Shown here: one piece after another, positions 36,928 through 44,909 of the stretch
Layout of the letters: each line of letters begins with the position of its first letter
Position numbering within the stretch: position 1 is the first letter of the stretch
Assembly (NCBI RefSeq): GCF_030010235.1
Contig: NZ_JASCRS010000001.1
Coordinates: forward strand, 1-64,000
Length of the DNA stretch: 64,000 nt
Source of the DNA: Leucobacter sp. UT-8R-CII-1-4
GTDB taxonomy: Bacteria > Actinomycetota > Actinomycetes > Actinomycetales > Microbacteriaceae
Direction: 5' to 3'
The notes under the pieces: model-generated
What the model was told of the DNA's origin: nothing
Database searches by the model: none
Seen by the model: the letters and a program-made list of their open reading frames with translations, nothing else
Position numbers and translations under genes: made by a program

Positions 36928-37832
36928 GCCCTGCATCGAAGCCAGTGCTGAGCACGCGCAAAGTCACTCGAGAGTTTGCAAACGGGGCGGGTATTCGCGA
37001 TATTTCATTTGATGCGCTGGATCGCCAAGTCACCGCGGTCATTGGCCCCAATGGGGCGGGTAAGACAGTACTTTTCAGCCTCATCACCAAACTCATGGCA
37101 CCCGATTCAGGCGAGATTGAAGTCGCACCCGACGCTCGCATCGCCTATTGCCCAGATGTGCCCCAATTTGAACCCTGGCTGAGCGCCAGCGAAGTGGTAG
37201 AAATGTCTCGGGTGATTGCTGGAGTAAGTGGTGGGATCGCCGCCGACGAAGCGCTTGCTTTGTGCGGGCTCACCAAAGTTCGAAAGCGTCGCGTGGCCGA
37301 CTTTTCTCGCGGCATGCTGCAGCGACTCGGCATTGCCGCAGCCCTCACTCTCGACCCTGAAATTTTGGTCCTCGACGAGCCGAATAGCGCCCTCGACCCG
37401 ATCGGTCGCGCTGACATACGCACACTCATTGCCGAGCAACGACAGCAACGCTGCATTATTCTTTCAAGCCACATGCTGAGCGAAGTGGAACAACTGGCAG
37501 ATGTGGTGCACGTCATAAGCGATGGCCGCCTGATCGCGTCTGGCAGCACCAACGAACTGTTGCGCCAGGGCCTCCCCCCGGCCTGGGCAATACGTTTTGC
37601 GCAGCGCACAGAAGTGAACACCGCAGCACTCAGTGCCGCGGTTCCCGGCGTCACGGTGCAGCAAACACATCCGCTGAGCTGCACGGTCGAGTTCGACAGC
37701 TTTGAATCGGGCAGTGAAGAATTGCCGCGACTCATCTCGGCACTGCACGCACCGATTGTTGAAGTCACTCTTGTTGGTCGAGACCTCGATGCCGCATTTG
37801 CCCGCATGATCGAACGGCAGGCAGTGGCATGA
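36924..37832 (+). CDS. ABC transporter ATP-binding protein (YxlF-like)
   Basis: ABC ATPase of 302 residues: Walker A VIGPNGAGKTVLFSLI, signature variant DFSRGMLQRLGIAAAL, Walker B ILVLDEPNSALDPIGR and the H-loop IILSSHMLSEVEQLAD. The C-terminal 80 residues form the extra domain found in ABC-2 exporter ATPases (AIRFAQRTEVNTAALSAAVP). The Walker A Ser/Thr is Thr. GTG 36924 overlaps the previous stop. It pairs with the permease that follows; substrate unknown, with antimicrobial peptide or lipid export as possibilities. Confidence 0.92.
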   Translation: MSPASKPVLSTRKVTREFANGAGIRDISFDALDRQVTAVIGPNGAGKTVLFSLITKLMAPDSGEIEVAPDARIAYCPDVPQFEPWLSASEVVEMSRVIAGVSGGIAADEALALCGLTKVRKRRVADFSRGMLQRLGIAAALTLDPEILVLDEPNSALDPIGRADIRTLIAEQRQQRCIILSSHMLSEVEQLADVVHVISDGRLIASGSTNELLRQGLPPAWAIRFAQRTEVNTAALSAAVPGVTVQQTHPLSCTVEFDSFESGSEELPRLISALHAPIVEVTLVGRDLDAAFARMIERQAVA

Positions 37833-38641
37833 TCCAGCGCACAAAAGATTTGCAAGGCTCAGCGCACCCGAGCGGCGGCACCTCAATGGCCCTAGTCTCG
37901 ATGAAGGTCGAAGCTCGGCGCTTGAAACGTTCTGGTCTCCTGCTTGCGCTGATTGCAAGCTTTGCGTTTTTTGGGTTATCTGGGCCGGTGCTCGCGCTTT
38001 TTATGCCGCAGATCCTTGGAGCTGCGAACGAGAACGGCCAGCTCACGATTGAAGCCGCTACCCCGACCCCCGACTCGGCGCTGATGATGTTCTCGCAAAG
38101 CGCGATGCAACTCGGCCTGATTTTCGCTGTCGCAATCGCAGTAACCTCGATGAACTGGGATGCCAGGCCGGGCTCGTCGATCTTTTACCGCACAAGAAAC
38201 AAGAGCCTCGCGATTGTGCTGCTGCCGCGCTTGGCGCTGGATGCCGTCGCGGTGGTTGCTGCGTACGCGGTCGGCGCACTGTGCACCGCGGTCCTCAGCG
38301 CATTTACGATCGGTAGAATTCCGGCGGATCACGTGTTGCGTATGACGCTCGCCGCTGCACTGTACCTCGTGATGTGCATGAGCATCGGCCTGCTGATTAT
38401 GAGTGCGAGCCGACGCACTGCTGCCGCGATTGCACTGTCGACTGTGCTGGTATTGGTCCTGCCACTCGCGGGTTTCCTGCCAGGGGCAGCCGCCCACGTG
38501 CCGAGCGTGCTGGTGAATGGCGCGTCACTCGACTGGGCAGCACTTCTGGTGCCAGCAATTGTTGCCGTCGCAGTCACCGCACTGTGTCTGGTCGGGGCGG
38601 TAAGAATTGCATCGACCCGATCACTACGCCGTGACGCATAA
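37829..38641 (+). CDS. ABC-2 type permease (YxlG-like)
   Basis: Membrane protein of 270 residues with six hydrophobic segments; an amphipathic N-terminal region (MKVEARRLKRSGLLLALIAS) and the extracytoplasmic loop after segment 1 (MPQILGAANENGQLTIEAAT) fit ABC-2 permeases. ATGA overlap with the ATPase gene. Together with the ATPase it forms an exporter half-transporter pair. Confidence 0.87.
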   Translation: MIQRTKDLQGSAHPSGGTSMALVSMKVEARRLKRSGLLLALIASFAFFGLSGPVLALFMPQILGAANENGQLTIEAATPTPDSALMMFSQSAMQLGLIFAVAIAVTSMNWDARPGSSIFYRTRNKSLAIVLLPRLALDAVAVVAAYAVGALCTAVLSAFTIGRIPADHVLRMTLAAALYLVMCMSIGLLIMSASRRTAAAIALSTVLVLVLPLAGFLPGAAAHVPSVLVNGASLDWAALLVPAIVAVAVTALCLVGAVRIASTRSLRRDA

Positions 38642-38646
38642 CAAGT

Positions 38647-38693
38647 AAAAACGAGGGCGGTCAAGGCATCCCCCGAGGCCGACCGCCCTCGTC
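38647..38693. terminator. Bidirectional terminator between the ABC operon and sodA
   Basis: ACGAGGGCGGTC (38651-38662) pairs with GACCGCCCTCGT (38681-38692); inner GGC/GCC pairs. AAAA on the left gives a U-run for the minus-strand sodA message; the plus side has CTTGTCTT. Confidence 0.85.
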
Positions 38694-38710
38694 TTGTCTT
38701 ACTTCGCCAC

Positions 38711-39313
38711 CTAAGCTGCTGAGGCCGCCGCGAATCGCTGCGCTACGTCTTCCCAATTCACAACGTTCCAAAACGCCTTTACGTAGTCGGCGCGGACGTT
38801 CTCGTAGTCGAGGTAGTACGCGTGCTCCCACACGTCAAGCTGCAAGAGCGGGGTCACGCCGAGTGGCGCGTTGCCCTGCTGATCGAAGAGCTGGAAGATC
38901 ACCGGGCGAGCGCCGAGCTGATCCCACGCGAGCACCGACCAGCCTGAACCCTGCACACCCATCGCCGTTGCGGTGAAGTGTGCGCGGAACTGATCAATCG
39001 AACCGAAGTGTGAACCGAGCGCCTCGGCCAGGTCACCCTCTGGTTCTCCGCCACCGTTTGGCGACATGTTCTGCCAGAACACGCTGTGGTTCACGTGTCC
39101 ACCGAGGTTGAACGCCAAGTCTTTTTCGAGCTTGTTGATGTTTGCGAGGTTGCCACTCTCGCGCGCTTCTGCGAGCTGTTCAAGCGCCGTGTTCGCGCCG
39201 GTCACGTACGCCTGGTGATGCTTTGAGTGGTGCAACTCCATGATGCGGCCCGAGATATGTGGCGCGAGCGCGCTGTAGTCGTATGGCAGATCGGGCAGGG
39301 TGTAAACAGACAT
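38711..39313 (-). CDS. sodA: Superoxide dismutase (Fe/Mn family)
   Basis: Protein of 200 residues that disproportionates superoxide in the cytoplasm. Metal ligands are in [13 protein letters not shown], the middle [10 protein letters not shown] and [20 protein letters not shown] (Asp and His). [11 protein letters not shown] and the GNAPLG loop favour the Mn-type group, but metal use cannot be fixed from sequence alone. GAAAGGA precedes the ATG. It starts 40 bases past the fdxA stop with no terminator between, so it is likely in one unit with fdxA behind the SoxR2 promoter. Confidence 0.96.
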   Translation of the reverse strand: MSVYTLPDLPYDYSALAPHISGRIMELHHSKHHQAYVTGANTALEQLAEARESGNLANINKLEKDLAFNLGGHVNHSVFWQNMSPNGGGEPEGDLAEALGSHFGSIDQFRAHFTATAMGVQGSGWSVLAWDQLGARPVIFQLFDQQGNAPLGVTPLLQLDVWEHAYYLDYENVRADYVKAFWNVVNWEDVAQRFAAASAA

Positions 39314-39353
39314 TGTCAGTTTCCTTTCGAGAGTTTATTTTTACGCTGGATCA

Positions 39354-39674
39354 TCAGTGCAGCTGCGGGGGCAGCGCGGCGATGATGGGGTGGTCTCGGG
39401 CTATGGGGCCGACTCTTGAGGCGCTTCCTGGAGCGCCGATGCTGTCGAAGAACTCAACGTTTGCGGTGTAATACGCAGACCATTCATCGGGCAGATCGTC
39501 TTCGTAGTAAATTGCCTCAACCGGGCAAACGGGTTCACAAGCACCGCAGTCAACACACTCGTCGGGGTGAATGTAGAGCATTCGCTCGCCCTCGTAGATA
39601 CAGTCAACGGGGCACTCGTCGATGCAGGCCCGGTCTTTGAGGTCAACGCACGGTAGGGCGATGACGTAGGTCAT
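39354..39674 (-). CDS. fdxA: 7Fe ferredoxin (3Fe-4S/4Fe-4S)
   Basis: Protein of 106 residues. Cysteines lie at 9, 17, 21, 25, 40, 43, 46 and 50, the pattern of seven-iron FdxA proteins: 3Fe-4S from C9, C17 and C50, 4Fe-4S from C21, C40, C43 and C46, with an extra C25 as in Azotobacter FdI. The C-terminal half is Tyr/Pro-rich. GAGAGGGG lies five bases before the ATG. A SoxR box and MerR-type promoter sit directly upstream, divergent to soxR2. Confidence 0.96.
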   Translation of the reverse strand: MTYVIALPCVDLKDRACIDECPVDCIYEGERMLYIHPDECVDCGACEPVCPVEAIYYEDDLPDEWSAYYTANVEFFDSIGAPGSASRVGPIARDHPIIAALPPQLH

Positions 39675-39747
39675 GTGATCCCCCTCTCGAGATGACTGCT
39701 GTCGCTAGCTGACGCTTGGAGCTACATTGTGACTGCCACTGCTCCCC

Positions 39748-39778
39748 AGACTAGAACCTCAAGTACACTTGAGGTCAA
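39748..39778 (-). promoter_or_regulatory. SoxR-controlled promoter of fdxA-sodA
   Basis: Minus strand: -35 TTGACC (39773-39778) and -10 TAGTCT (39748-39753) are 19 bp apart. The spacer carries CCTCAAGTGTACTTGAGG (39757-39774), palindromic except at two central bases and like the E. coli SoxR site. It faces soxR2, whose start lies 21 bases to the right. Confidence 0.9.
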
Positions 39779-39798
39779 GCTTCTTTGAGGGAGACAAT

Positions 39799-40263
39799 AT
39801 GCCGGCAGCGAACGACCCTGGGCACAGTCCAGAAGAATTACTCAGCGTTGGCGAAATGAGCAAACGTACCGGTGTCGCAGTATCAGCGCTTCACTACTAC
39901 GAAGAGATAGGACTCATCGCGTCCCAGCGCACCGCGGGCAACCAACGCCGATACCCCCGTTACATGCTTCGCCGAGTGGCTCTCGTGTCTATAGCAAAGA
40001 GGCTCGGCATTCCACTAGATGATGTGAAGCAGGCGTTTGTGAATGTGCCGCTCTCGAGCACACCAACGCACGAAGACTGGCAACGGGCTTCACGCGAGTG
40101 GAAGCGCGCGCTTGAACAGCGCCGTCAAGGAATTGAACGACTTGAACGCGAACTCACCGGATGCATCGGCTGCGGCTGCCTTTCAATGAAGGCATGCGCG
40201 CTCTTGAACCCCGATGACACGCTCGGCGATTCCGGCTCAGGAGCGCGCCGAATTCCGGTGTGA
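39799..40263 (+). CDS. soxR: SoxR redox-sensing MerR-family regulator (SoxR2)
   Basis: Protein of 154 residues with MerR HTH (LSVGEMSKRTGVAVSALHYY) and the cluster motif TGCIGCGCLSMKAC (C122, C125, C127, C133). It differs from SoxR1 in the HTH (ALHYYEEIG against AVRFYEEQG) and dimer helix, so the two are distinct paralogues or separately acquired. ATG 39799 has GAGGGAG upstream; the frame extends ten codons into the operator. It is divergent from fdxA-sodA across a SoxR box. Confidence 0.95.
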   Translation: MPAANDPGHSPEELLSVGEMSKRTGVAVSALHYYEEIGLIASQRTAGNQRRYPRYMLRRVALVSIAKRLGIPLDDVKQAFVNVPLSSTPTHEDWQRASREWKRALEQRRQGIERLERELTGCIGCGCLSMKACALLNPDDTLGDSGSGARRIPV

Positions 40264-40404
40264 TCTGCGACTACTTCGCTTCCCTCAGCAACCCCCAAAA
40301 CCGGGTATCAGATTAACCGGTGAACGGGCAGCCAACTTTGTCGGAGGCGCGAATTAGACTCTGCAGCAACCTCTTCGAAACCCCCTTCTCGACAGGATGC
40401 CAGC

Positions 40405-41076
40405 ATGCGTACCCGCCGCTCAGACCGCTTCCAGACTCCCCTTATCTCTCCGATTGACCTGCACTCACTCGAGAGCAAAGACGAGGCCTCTCTCTTCGCT
40501 GAGAAGCATCACGAGGGCGCCCGCTTCGAAGGGGCTGACATCTCCGAACAAGACCTCACCGGTTACACCTTCACCGAGTGCGAGTTCGATGGATTGACAG
40601 CCAACGACACCCAGTTGCAGGGCACCCGATTTATTGACACAAAACTCACCCAACTCATCGCACCAAAAATGCGGGCCCGGCGCAGCACATGGAAGGGTGT
40701 AGAACTTACCTCTTCGAGGCTTGGCGCCGTCGAAGCCTATGATGCTGAATTGAGCCAGGTGGTCTTCGAGGGGTCAAAACTTGGCTGGCTCAACTTTCGC
40801 TCGTCACAGCTGCAAGACGTGGTCTTTCGCAGCTGCCGCATCGACGAACTCGATCTCACCGACGCGAAACTCAATCGGGTTTCGTTCGAAGAATGCACAG
40901 TCGACACCCTCACACTGAACGGCACAAAAGCACAGCACCTCGACCTCCGAGGCATCGAATTCTCTCGGATCGATGGCCTCGAAGGTTTGCGTGGATCACG
41001 AATCACCGAGCAACAGGCTGTCGAAATGGCCGGACTCTTCGCCTCTCACCTCGGTATTCAGATCAGCGCTTCATAG
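40405..41076 (+). CDS. Pentapeptide-repeat protein
   Basis: Protein of 223 residues with two repeat blocks of the A(D/N)LXX type: about residues 36-80 (GARFEGADISEQDLTGYTFT) and 98-185 (LGWLNFRSSQLQDVVFRSCR, IDELDLTDAKLNRVSF). Length, block arrangement and the C-terminal helix ending near GLFASHLGIQI recall Qnr-type gyrase-protecting proteins, but the family also includes many of unknown role. AGGA precedes the ATG. It overlaps the convergent monooxygenase gene by six bases. Confidence 0.88.
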   Translation: MRTRRSDRFQTPLISPIDLHSLESKDEASLFAEKHHEGARFEGADISEQDLTGYTFTECEFDGLTANDTQLQGTRFIDTKLTQLIAPKMRARRSTWKGVELTSSRLGAVEAYDAELSQVVFEGSKLGWLNFRSSQLQDVVFRSCRIDELDLTDAKLNRVSFEECTVDTLTLNGTKAQHLDLRGIEFSRIDGLEGLRGSRITEQQAVEMAGLFASHLGIQISAS

Positions 41077-42624
41077 CGCGAGCACCTGAGCCCTGGCAAG
41101 TTGCAATCGTTCACGGGCCTGGCATGCAGAGGTTGCGTGCAGCCGAGCAGCGATGTGACCATCTGGGCGCACAAGCAAAGCTTCACCCTCGTTGAGCGGT
41201 ACTCGCTTTGCGAGTGTTCCCGGCACCTGTTCGCTTCGCCCAGCGCCGATCAGGGCCGCATACTCCACCAATCCGGCACAGGCCTCTAACCAGACCGGGC
41301 TTGGGCTCGCGCTCACGAGTGTAAGTTCCGGCCCGATCACATCGAGGCTCGAGATTATCCGCTCTCCCGAGCGGAGCGGGACGTGCGGTAGGCGACGGCC
41401 CTGTTCGATTGAGGGGCGGTACTCTCCCTGCGGAATCGGGGTGTCAGTGAGATATGCAGTGCCAAGGAGCAATTCATCATCAATCCCGTACGCGCGTGAG
41501 GCGTTGTCGAGCGAACGAGCGATGACAGCCGCTCCGACAGGCCTGCGGTCCCTTTCATAGTCGTCGAGCAAGTCGCTTCCAGCACTGCCGCGAAGCACAG
41601 CGGCAAGCTGCCAAGCGAGTGTCTCGGCGTCGCCGATTCCCACATTCATGCCGTGCCCACCGGTGGGCGGGGTTTGGTGTGCAGCGTCTCCCGCAAGAAT
41701 CACCCGGCCCTTACGGTAATGGTCCGCTATTCGCGCATCCATGCGCCAAATCATCGTGTCGGCAACAACAATTTCTAGGTCGGGGATTCCGGCCGCCACT
41801 CGCACCAACTCAAGAAGTTCATCGTGCCGATTGGCAAGCTTTTCCGCCTCAGCCTCTGTGCCGATCGGGTACTGGTAGATCCACTCGGTGTCATTGTCCA
41901 CCGCCAGAAAACCGCCTTTCCCTCCGCTCAAAAAGTACGAGGTCGCTTCACGGCCACGCACCACTTCACCCAGCTGAGCCGTAAACCGGATCGAGAGAAA
42001 AGTGGCAAGACCGATTTCGCCAGTAGAGGAGATTCCCATCGATTCACGCACCGTACTCTTCGCGCCATCACAGGCGATCAAGTAGCGGGCTCGCAACTCT
42101 TTTGATTCGCTCACGGGAGTACCCGAGTTTCCATCCCTCGGCAGGAGTTTCACTCGCACCAGGGGCTCTTCCTCGTCGACCTCTTCGCCCACTTCAACAA
42201 CTCGATGCGAGAACCAAACGCGCGCGCCTGCCGAGCGCGCTGCGTCGAGCAACACGGGTTCAAGCTGATCCTGCGAGCAAAGCACGCCGGGCGCAGGGGT
42301 GTATGCCACAGCCCCCGGCTCTTCAACACCGGGCGGGGCTGAAAGCTCAAAGTTTGGGTCATTCAGAGTTTCACCTCGGAAAAAACGCACATGTTCGCTT
42401 GGCAGCGAGGCCGCGCGAACCTGCTCTTCAATGCCCATTGTTCGGAATGTCTCCATTGAACGAGCGGAGACGCCTCGCGCCTTTGGGTGACGCGATAAGC
42501 CGGGGTGAGATTCCACAACCAGCGTTTCGATCCCACGTGCGGCAAGGAGCGCAGCAAGAGTAAGACCGATTGGACCCGCCCCAACAATGAGCGCTTCGGT
42601 GTCGTATCGCTGTGCAGTAAACAT
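41071..42624 (-). CDS. FAD-dependent monooxygenase (aromatic hydroxylase type)
   Basis: Class A flavoprotein monooxygenase of 517 residues: GxGxxG motif VGAGPIGLTLAALLAARG, DG motif ACDGAKSTVRESMGI, GD motif GDAAHQTPPTGGHGMNVGIG, and a thioredoxin-like C-terminal region. Members hydroxylate phenols, polyketides or rifamycins. The specific substrate is unknown. ATG 42624 has TACGCT six bases upstream (leaderless). It is divergent from a CGNR regulator across a shared dyad. Confidence 0.93.
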   Translation of the reverse strand: MFTAQRYDTEALIVGAGPIGLTLAALLAARGIETLVVESHPGLSRHPKARGVSARSMETFRTMGIEEQVRAASLPSEHVRFFRGETLNDPNFELSAPPGVEEPGAVAYTPAPGVLCSQDQLEPVLLDAARSAGARVWFSHRVVEVGEEVDEEEPLVRVKLLPRDGNSGTPVSESKELRARYLIACDGAKSTVRESMGISSTGEIGLATFLSIRFTAQLGEVVRGREATSYFLSGGKGGFLAVDNDTEWIYQYPIGTEAEAEKLANRHDELLELVRVAAGIPDLEIVVADTMIWRMDARIADHYRKGRVILAGDAAHQTPPTGGHGMNVGIGDAETLAWQLAAVLRGSAGSDLLDDYERDRRPVGAAVIARSLDNASRAYGIDDELLLGTAYLTDTPIPQGEYRPSIEQGRRLPHVPLRSGERIISSLDVIGPELTLVSASPSPVWLEACAGLVEYAALIGAGRSEQVPGTLAKRVPLNEGEALLVRPDGHIAARLHATSACQARERLQLARAQVLAL

Positions 42625-42630
42625 ACCAAG

Positions 42631-42665
42631 AGCGTAACACCAATATTAGTTTTAGGCGTTACACT
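42631..42665. promoter_or_regulatory. Shared dyad and divergent leaderless promoters (monooxygenase/CGNR)
   Basis: AGCGTAACACC (42631-42641) and GGCGTTACACT (42655-42665) are an 11-bp inverted repeat matching at 9 positions. The left arm contains the minus-strand -10 TACGCT (42631-42636), the right arm the plus-strand -10 TACACT (42660-42665); each lies six bases from its start codon. One bound dimer could shut both promoters. Confidence 0.72.
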
Positions 42666-42671
42666 TGTGTT

Positions 42672-43226
42672 GTGAGCTCTTCAGAATCCATCCATTCCGC
42701 AGAAAACCTAAGACCCCGCGGCCTGCGCTTTCTTGTCGACGCAATCAACCTTGAGCCACAAGAGTCACCAGGCGCTTGGCAAAAACTCGCGGCCAGCCAC
42801 GGCGACACCCTATTTCTCGCCCGCAAATTCAGCAGCGACAAAATGGCCCACGCCGTCGGCTCGCTACGCGCAATATTCGCAAGCCATGACGACAAAATCG
42901 CTGCGCTCCAGATCAACGAACTTCTCAACACCGCGACAACACACAGCAAACTTCACCAGCTACCCGACGGGCGCTGGGCACTGAGGCCCGACATTGCAGA
43001 TGCAGCCAGCGCCGCAGAAGCGCTCACCGCACTCGGCGCTTTTGCGCTCGCCGAGTGGCTGGCAGAACGCGGCCGATGCTCATGGGGAATCTGCGAGGCC
43101 ACGAACTGCGAGCGAGTGTTCATCGACGAGGGACGACGGCAGGCGCAAAAGTTCTGCTCCACGACCTGCTCATCACGAACCAGAGTGAGCGCACTCAGGC
43201 AACGACGCACCGCAGCCGAGGCGTAA
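42672..43226 (+). CDS. CGNR zinc-finger (ABATE-domain) regulator
   Basis: Protein of 184 residues: an N-terminal ABATE domain (LRFLVDAINLEPQESPGAWQ) and a C-terminal zinc-finger-like region with CSWGICEATNCERVF, then FCSTTCSSRTRVSALRQRR, the CGNR-type four-Cys pattern followed by a basic tail. These proteins are predicted stress-linked transcription regulators. GTG 42672 is leaderless (TACACT six bases upstream). It probably controls the divergent monooxygenase. Confidence 0.9.
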   Translation: MSSSESIHSAENLRPRGLRFLVDAINLEPQESPGAWQKLAASHGDTLFLARKFSSDKMAHAVGSLRAIFASHDDKIAALQINELLNTATTHSKLHQLPDGRWALRPDIADAASAAEALTALGAFALAEWLAERGRCSWGICEATNCERVFIDEGRRQAQKFCSTTCSSRTRVSALRQRRTAAEA

Positions 43227-43253
43227 GTAGCAATCTGGCCGGGCGATCCATCG

Positions 43254-44885
43254 CTACAAATACTTGGCGTAGGTGACGAAACGCTCCTGCGGAGCAAAAC
43301 CCAATCTCGTATAAATGCCATGCGCGCCACTCGGGTTCGACGAATCAACATCAAGTGACGCATTCTTCATACCGGCATCACGATAGGCGGAGAGCGCAGC
43401 CGTGAGCATCGCGGGGGCAAGACCCCTGCCTCGCCACTCCCGAATCACACCAACAAGCGAAATGTAGGCGAAGGGACCGCCGTTCTTTTCCCACTCAGAT
43501 TCGTTGACGTCAGCAAGCACCGCGCCGAGCACGCGTATCGGGTCATCACCAGCACCCGAACCGGTGACCACCAGGCGCGAAAGCTCAGCAGAAAACTCGG
43601 GCAGGGCCCGGTACTCGTTCCACTCGGCAGCGGTTTTGGGTTGCGAACCCCAGTGGTCTCGAAACGCGTCATTCATGGCGATGCGCGTAGCTTCCGAGTA
43701 TTCGCTTGAATAGCCAATAAGGCGCGTACCCTCGGGCACGGTGCGCTCAGTCGGTGCTTCCTCAAGCGAGCGCCAGAGTTGATCCCACCAGCGCACCGGA
43801 CCAAAACCCACCGATTCAAAGAGCGCAAGCCGGGCAGCACTCTCAACGCTCGCGCCAACTGCCAGCATGGCAGGCAGCGGCTCCAGCTGTTCGGCGAGCT
43901 TCTGACGGGCACGCGCCTCTTGCCAAGCAAGCAGCGCCGCGCCGATTCCCTTTCGCCGCCAAGCTGGGTGCACAACTCCGTCGAGATGCACACGCTCCTG
44001 CGTTACGGCGCGGTCGTTCAACGCGACAAGACCGTAGGCAACGATTTGGCCGTCCAGCGTTTGCGCGAGAATCGAATCGCTACCAATTGCGAACCTATCG
44101 CCCTTGAACGAAAGGTCGATTGATTCTCGTGACGGAGCCTCTCTCGGGTAATCGACCCGGTCGGTCTCAACTCTCAGTTCAAAAATCAGGTCAAAATCTG
44201 CGGGGGTCACGGGGCGCCAACTCAGTGTCTGCCCGGCGACTTCAACAGGCAATTCAGGCAGCACTGCGGAAGCGTTCGCCCGATCGGCGAGCGAGATCTT
44301 GTGCGCGGAAAAGATCCGGGAGTAAATCTCTCGAACCACTACCGCTTTTCTTGCGTTGTACTGCATCACCTCTTGCACCCCGAGCGATGCGGCTTGCTGC
44401 TTGGCATCGGCATATAGCTGCGCGTCACTTGGAGTGTTGCGCAACCAATCGCGAAACAGCAGGTGACGGGTCGCCTCAGCAGAATTCGGTCCATACACAT
44501 GGAGGTTTACCCGCGGATCATTGCCTCGGAGCATCCGGTGCTCTTCGAATTCGGGCTCTCGCACGGTGTGCTTGTAGCCGATCCCCAGCAGGTCGGAGAG
44601 ATAGGCCTGCTCGTCGGAGGGATCTGCGATGATCAAGTCGATGTCAATGACGTCCTTCGCGGCAAGTCCAGGCACTGCAGTTGAACCAACGTGCTCTAAC
44701 GCAATCACTCGGTCACCGAGCGCGGCTCGAAGTTGAGCCGCGCTTTCAGCAAAGCTGTCCACCCACTGCGTTCGATAGGGCACCACACGCAGATCTTCTG
44801 CGGGTGGAGGCCCATCAACCCAGGGATTCGCGATTTCAATACTGTCGCGAAAGTCTGCGATTGCTGGGGGAAGCTTACTGCTCAT
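43254..44885 (-). CDS. GrpB-GNAT-GNAT tri-domain protein
   Basis: Protein of 543 residues. Residues 30-190 are a GrpB/UPF0157 nucleotidyltransferase-like domain (EHVGSTAVPGLAAKDVIDID and DPRVNLHVYG). Residues 220-370 and 385-543 are two GNAT acetyltransferase domains, with the acetyl-CoA loops HPAWRRKGIGAALLAWQEA and REWRGRGLAPAMLTAALSAY. GrpB domains also occur fused to CoaE in other actinobacteria. A fusion with tandem GNATs, laid out like MshD-type double GNATs, is unusual. The target molecule is unknown. Confidence 0.87.
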   Translation of the reverse strand: MSSKLPPAIADFRDSIEIANPWVDGPPPAEDLRVVPYRTQWVDSFAESAAQLRAALGDRVIALEHVGSTAVPGLAAKDVIDIDLIIADPSDEQAYLSDLLGIGYKHTVREPEFEEHRMLRGNDPRVNLHVYGPNSAEATRHLLFRDWLRNTPSDAQLYADAKQQAASLGVQEVMQYNARKAVVVREIYSRIFSAHKISLADRANASAVLPELPVEVAGQTLSWRPVTPADFDLIFELRVETDRVDYPREAPSRESIDLSFKGDRFAIGSDSILAQTLDGQIVAYGLVALNDRAVTQERVHLDGVVHPAWRRKGIGAALLAWQEARARQKLAEQLEPLPAMLAVGASVESAARLALFESVGFGPVRWWDQLWRSLEEAPTERTVPEGTRLIGYSSEYSEATRIAMNDAFRDHWGSQPKTAAEWNEYRALPEFSAELSRLVVTGSGAGDDPIRVLGAVLADVNESEWEKNGGPFAYISLVGVIREWRGRGLAPAMLTAALSAYRDAGMKNASLDVDSSNPSGAHGIYTRLGFAPQERFVTYAKYL

Positions 44886-44909
44886 CAGTCCTCGATCGGT
44901 TGACGGAAA

